This document shows, piece by piece, positions 7,285 through 7,911 of a DNA stretch of 7,911 nt (position 1 is the first letter of the stretch; each line of letters begins with the position of its first letter). This DNA comes from an uncultured Lachnospiraceae bacterium (lineage in GTDB: Bacteria > Bacillota > Clostridia > Lachnospirales > Lachnospiraceae). Made by a program: the position numbers and the translations under genes. The notes beneath the pieces are model-generated. The model saw nothing but the letters and a program-made list of their open reading frames with translations. It ran no database searches and had not been told where the DNA came from. The stretch lies in contig CASDUB010000045.1 in assembly GCA_949283905.1 (NCBI GenBank), positions 1 to 7,911 of the forward strand. Reading direction: 5' to 3'.

Positions 7285-7911
7285 ATGGCAGGGAATAAAC
7301 ATAATAAAGCAAACATCAGAAACAAAAGAAAGCAGCAGTTAAGAAAGAGAAGAAGGGTACTGATAGCTGAGATCATAACGATAGTAGTTTTATCGGTAGT
7401 GCTGTTTGGAGCGATCTGGTTTGCGAAAAAGATGTCACTTGTAAATCATGTGGAACTGGACTCATCTAAAGTTCAGACATCTACCGAGTATAATAAACAA
7501 AATTCCGGCACAGCGGATACGAATACCGGTACTGATCAGACGCAGCAGCAAACGCAGGAGGCGACAGATCAGCAGACGTCAAATCTTACGGGGCGCGACA
7601 TAATCGCTCTTGTCGGACTTGATTCAAGACCGGACGAGCCTGAAGTAAAGAACAGCGACACTATGATCATATGTGTTATAGATCATAACGCAAAGACGAT
7701 CAAGCTCTGTTCCGTTATGAGAGATACATATTTAAATATTCTCAAAGATTACTACGGAAATGAGAATTATTATGCAAAGGCGAATGCCGCTTACAATTAC
7801 GGCGGGCCGGAGCAGTTCCTTTCAATGCTCAATCTGAATCTTGATCTTGATATCGAGGAGTTTATGACGGTTGACTTTACCGTGCTTGCGAAAGTGGTGG
7901 ATCTTCTCGGC
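7285..7911 (+). CDS. LytR-CpsA-Psr (LCP) family glycopolymer transferase, 3'-truncated by the window edge
   Basis: LCP enzymes move finished glycopolymers from undecaprenyl diphosphate onto peptidoglycan outside the membrane. The first 209 residues are present and the frame is open at the edge. A very basic cytoplasmic head (1-24, many Lys/Arg) is followed by one membrane helix (about 25-46), a Thr/Gln/Asn/Asp-rich low-complexity stalk (about 61-100) and the start of the LCP domain. Domain landmarks are IALVGLDSRPD (107-117; Asp113 and Arg115), NSDTMIICVID (123-133; Asp125), TIKLCSVMRDTYLNI (138-152; Arg146-Asp147), KANAAYNYGGP (165-175) and VDFTVLAKVVDLLG (196-209). The usual Pro of the PRD motif is Met145. 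The start is supported by TAGGAG (7271-7276), 8 bases upstream, and by the basic-head/helix layout. The gene lies 23 bases after the phosphotransferase gene, so the two are probably co-transcribed. A wall-polymer ligase role is inferred from this context. Confidence 0.92.
   Translation, partial: MAGNKHNKANIRNKRKQQLRKRRRVLIAEIITIVVLSVVLFGAIWFAKKMSLVNHVELDSSKVQTSTEYNKQNSGTADTNTGTDQTQQQTQEATDQQTSNLTGRDIIALVGLDSRPDEPEVKNSDTMIICVIDHNAKTIKLCSVMRDTYLNILKDYYGNENYYAKANAAYNYGGPEQFLSMLNLNLDLDIEEFMTVDFTVLAKVVDLLG

Overview
The window looks like chromosomal DNA of a low- to moderate-GC Gram-positive bacterium, most likely a clostridial Firmicute such as a Lachnospiraceae member. Evidence: a type III glutamine synthetase, strong AGGAG-type ribosome binding sites, a TTG start, a classic intrinsic terminator, a near-consensus sigma-A promoter, and an LCP-family wall ligase, a family typical of Gram-positives. 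The taxonomic placement is inferred from gene content and style, not from a marker gene. All genes lie on the + strand.

Region 1 (1-1736): the 3' part of a type III glutamine synthetase gene, open at the left edge, closed by a strong intrinsic terminator. It is nitrogen metabolism and looks transcriptionally separate from what follows.

Region 2 (about 1738-5748): a three-gene operon with a possible promoter just after the terminator. It encodes a WecE/RffA-like sugar aminotransferase (nucleotide-linked 4-keto-6-deoxy sugar to 4-amino sugar), a two-domain GT2 glycosyltransferase starting at TTG, and a single-domain GT2 glycosyltransferase. Gaps are 15 and 6 bases.

Region 3 (5749-7911): a 112-base gap with an excellent TTGATA-N17-TATAAT promoter, then a polyprenyl-phosphate hexose-1-phosphate transferase of the WcaJ type and, 23 bases later, the 5' part of a LytR-CpsA-Psr (LCP) gene that runs off the right edge.

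Together regions 2 and 3 read as part of a cell-surface glycopolymer locus. The phosphotransferase would start the lipid-linked chain, the aminotransferase would supply an amino sugar donor, the GT2 enzymes would extend the chain, and the LCP protein would attach the finished polymer to peptidoglycan. No flippase, polymerase, acetyltransferase or dTDP-sugar synthesis gene is visible here, so the locus presumably continues to the right or is completed elsewhere. No RNA gene, CRISPR array, insertion sequence or phage gene was found. No stretch over 300 bases lacks a gene. I see no clearly new biological system; the most useful leads are the amino-sugar branch in a Gram-positive wall polymer locus, the split regulation, and two stem-loops that sit on stop codons.
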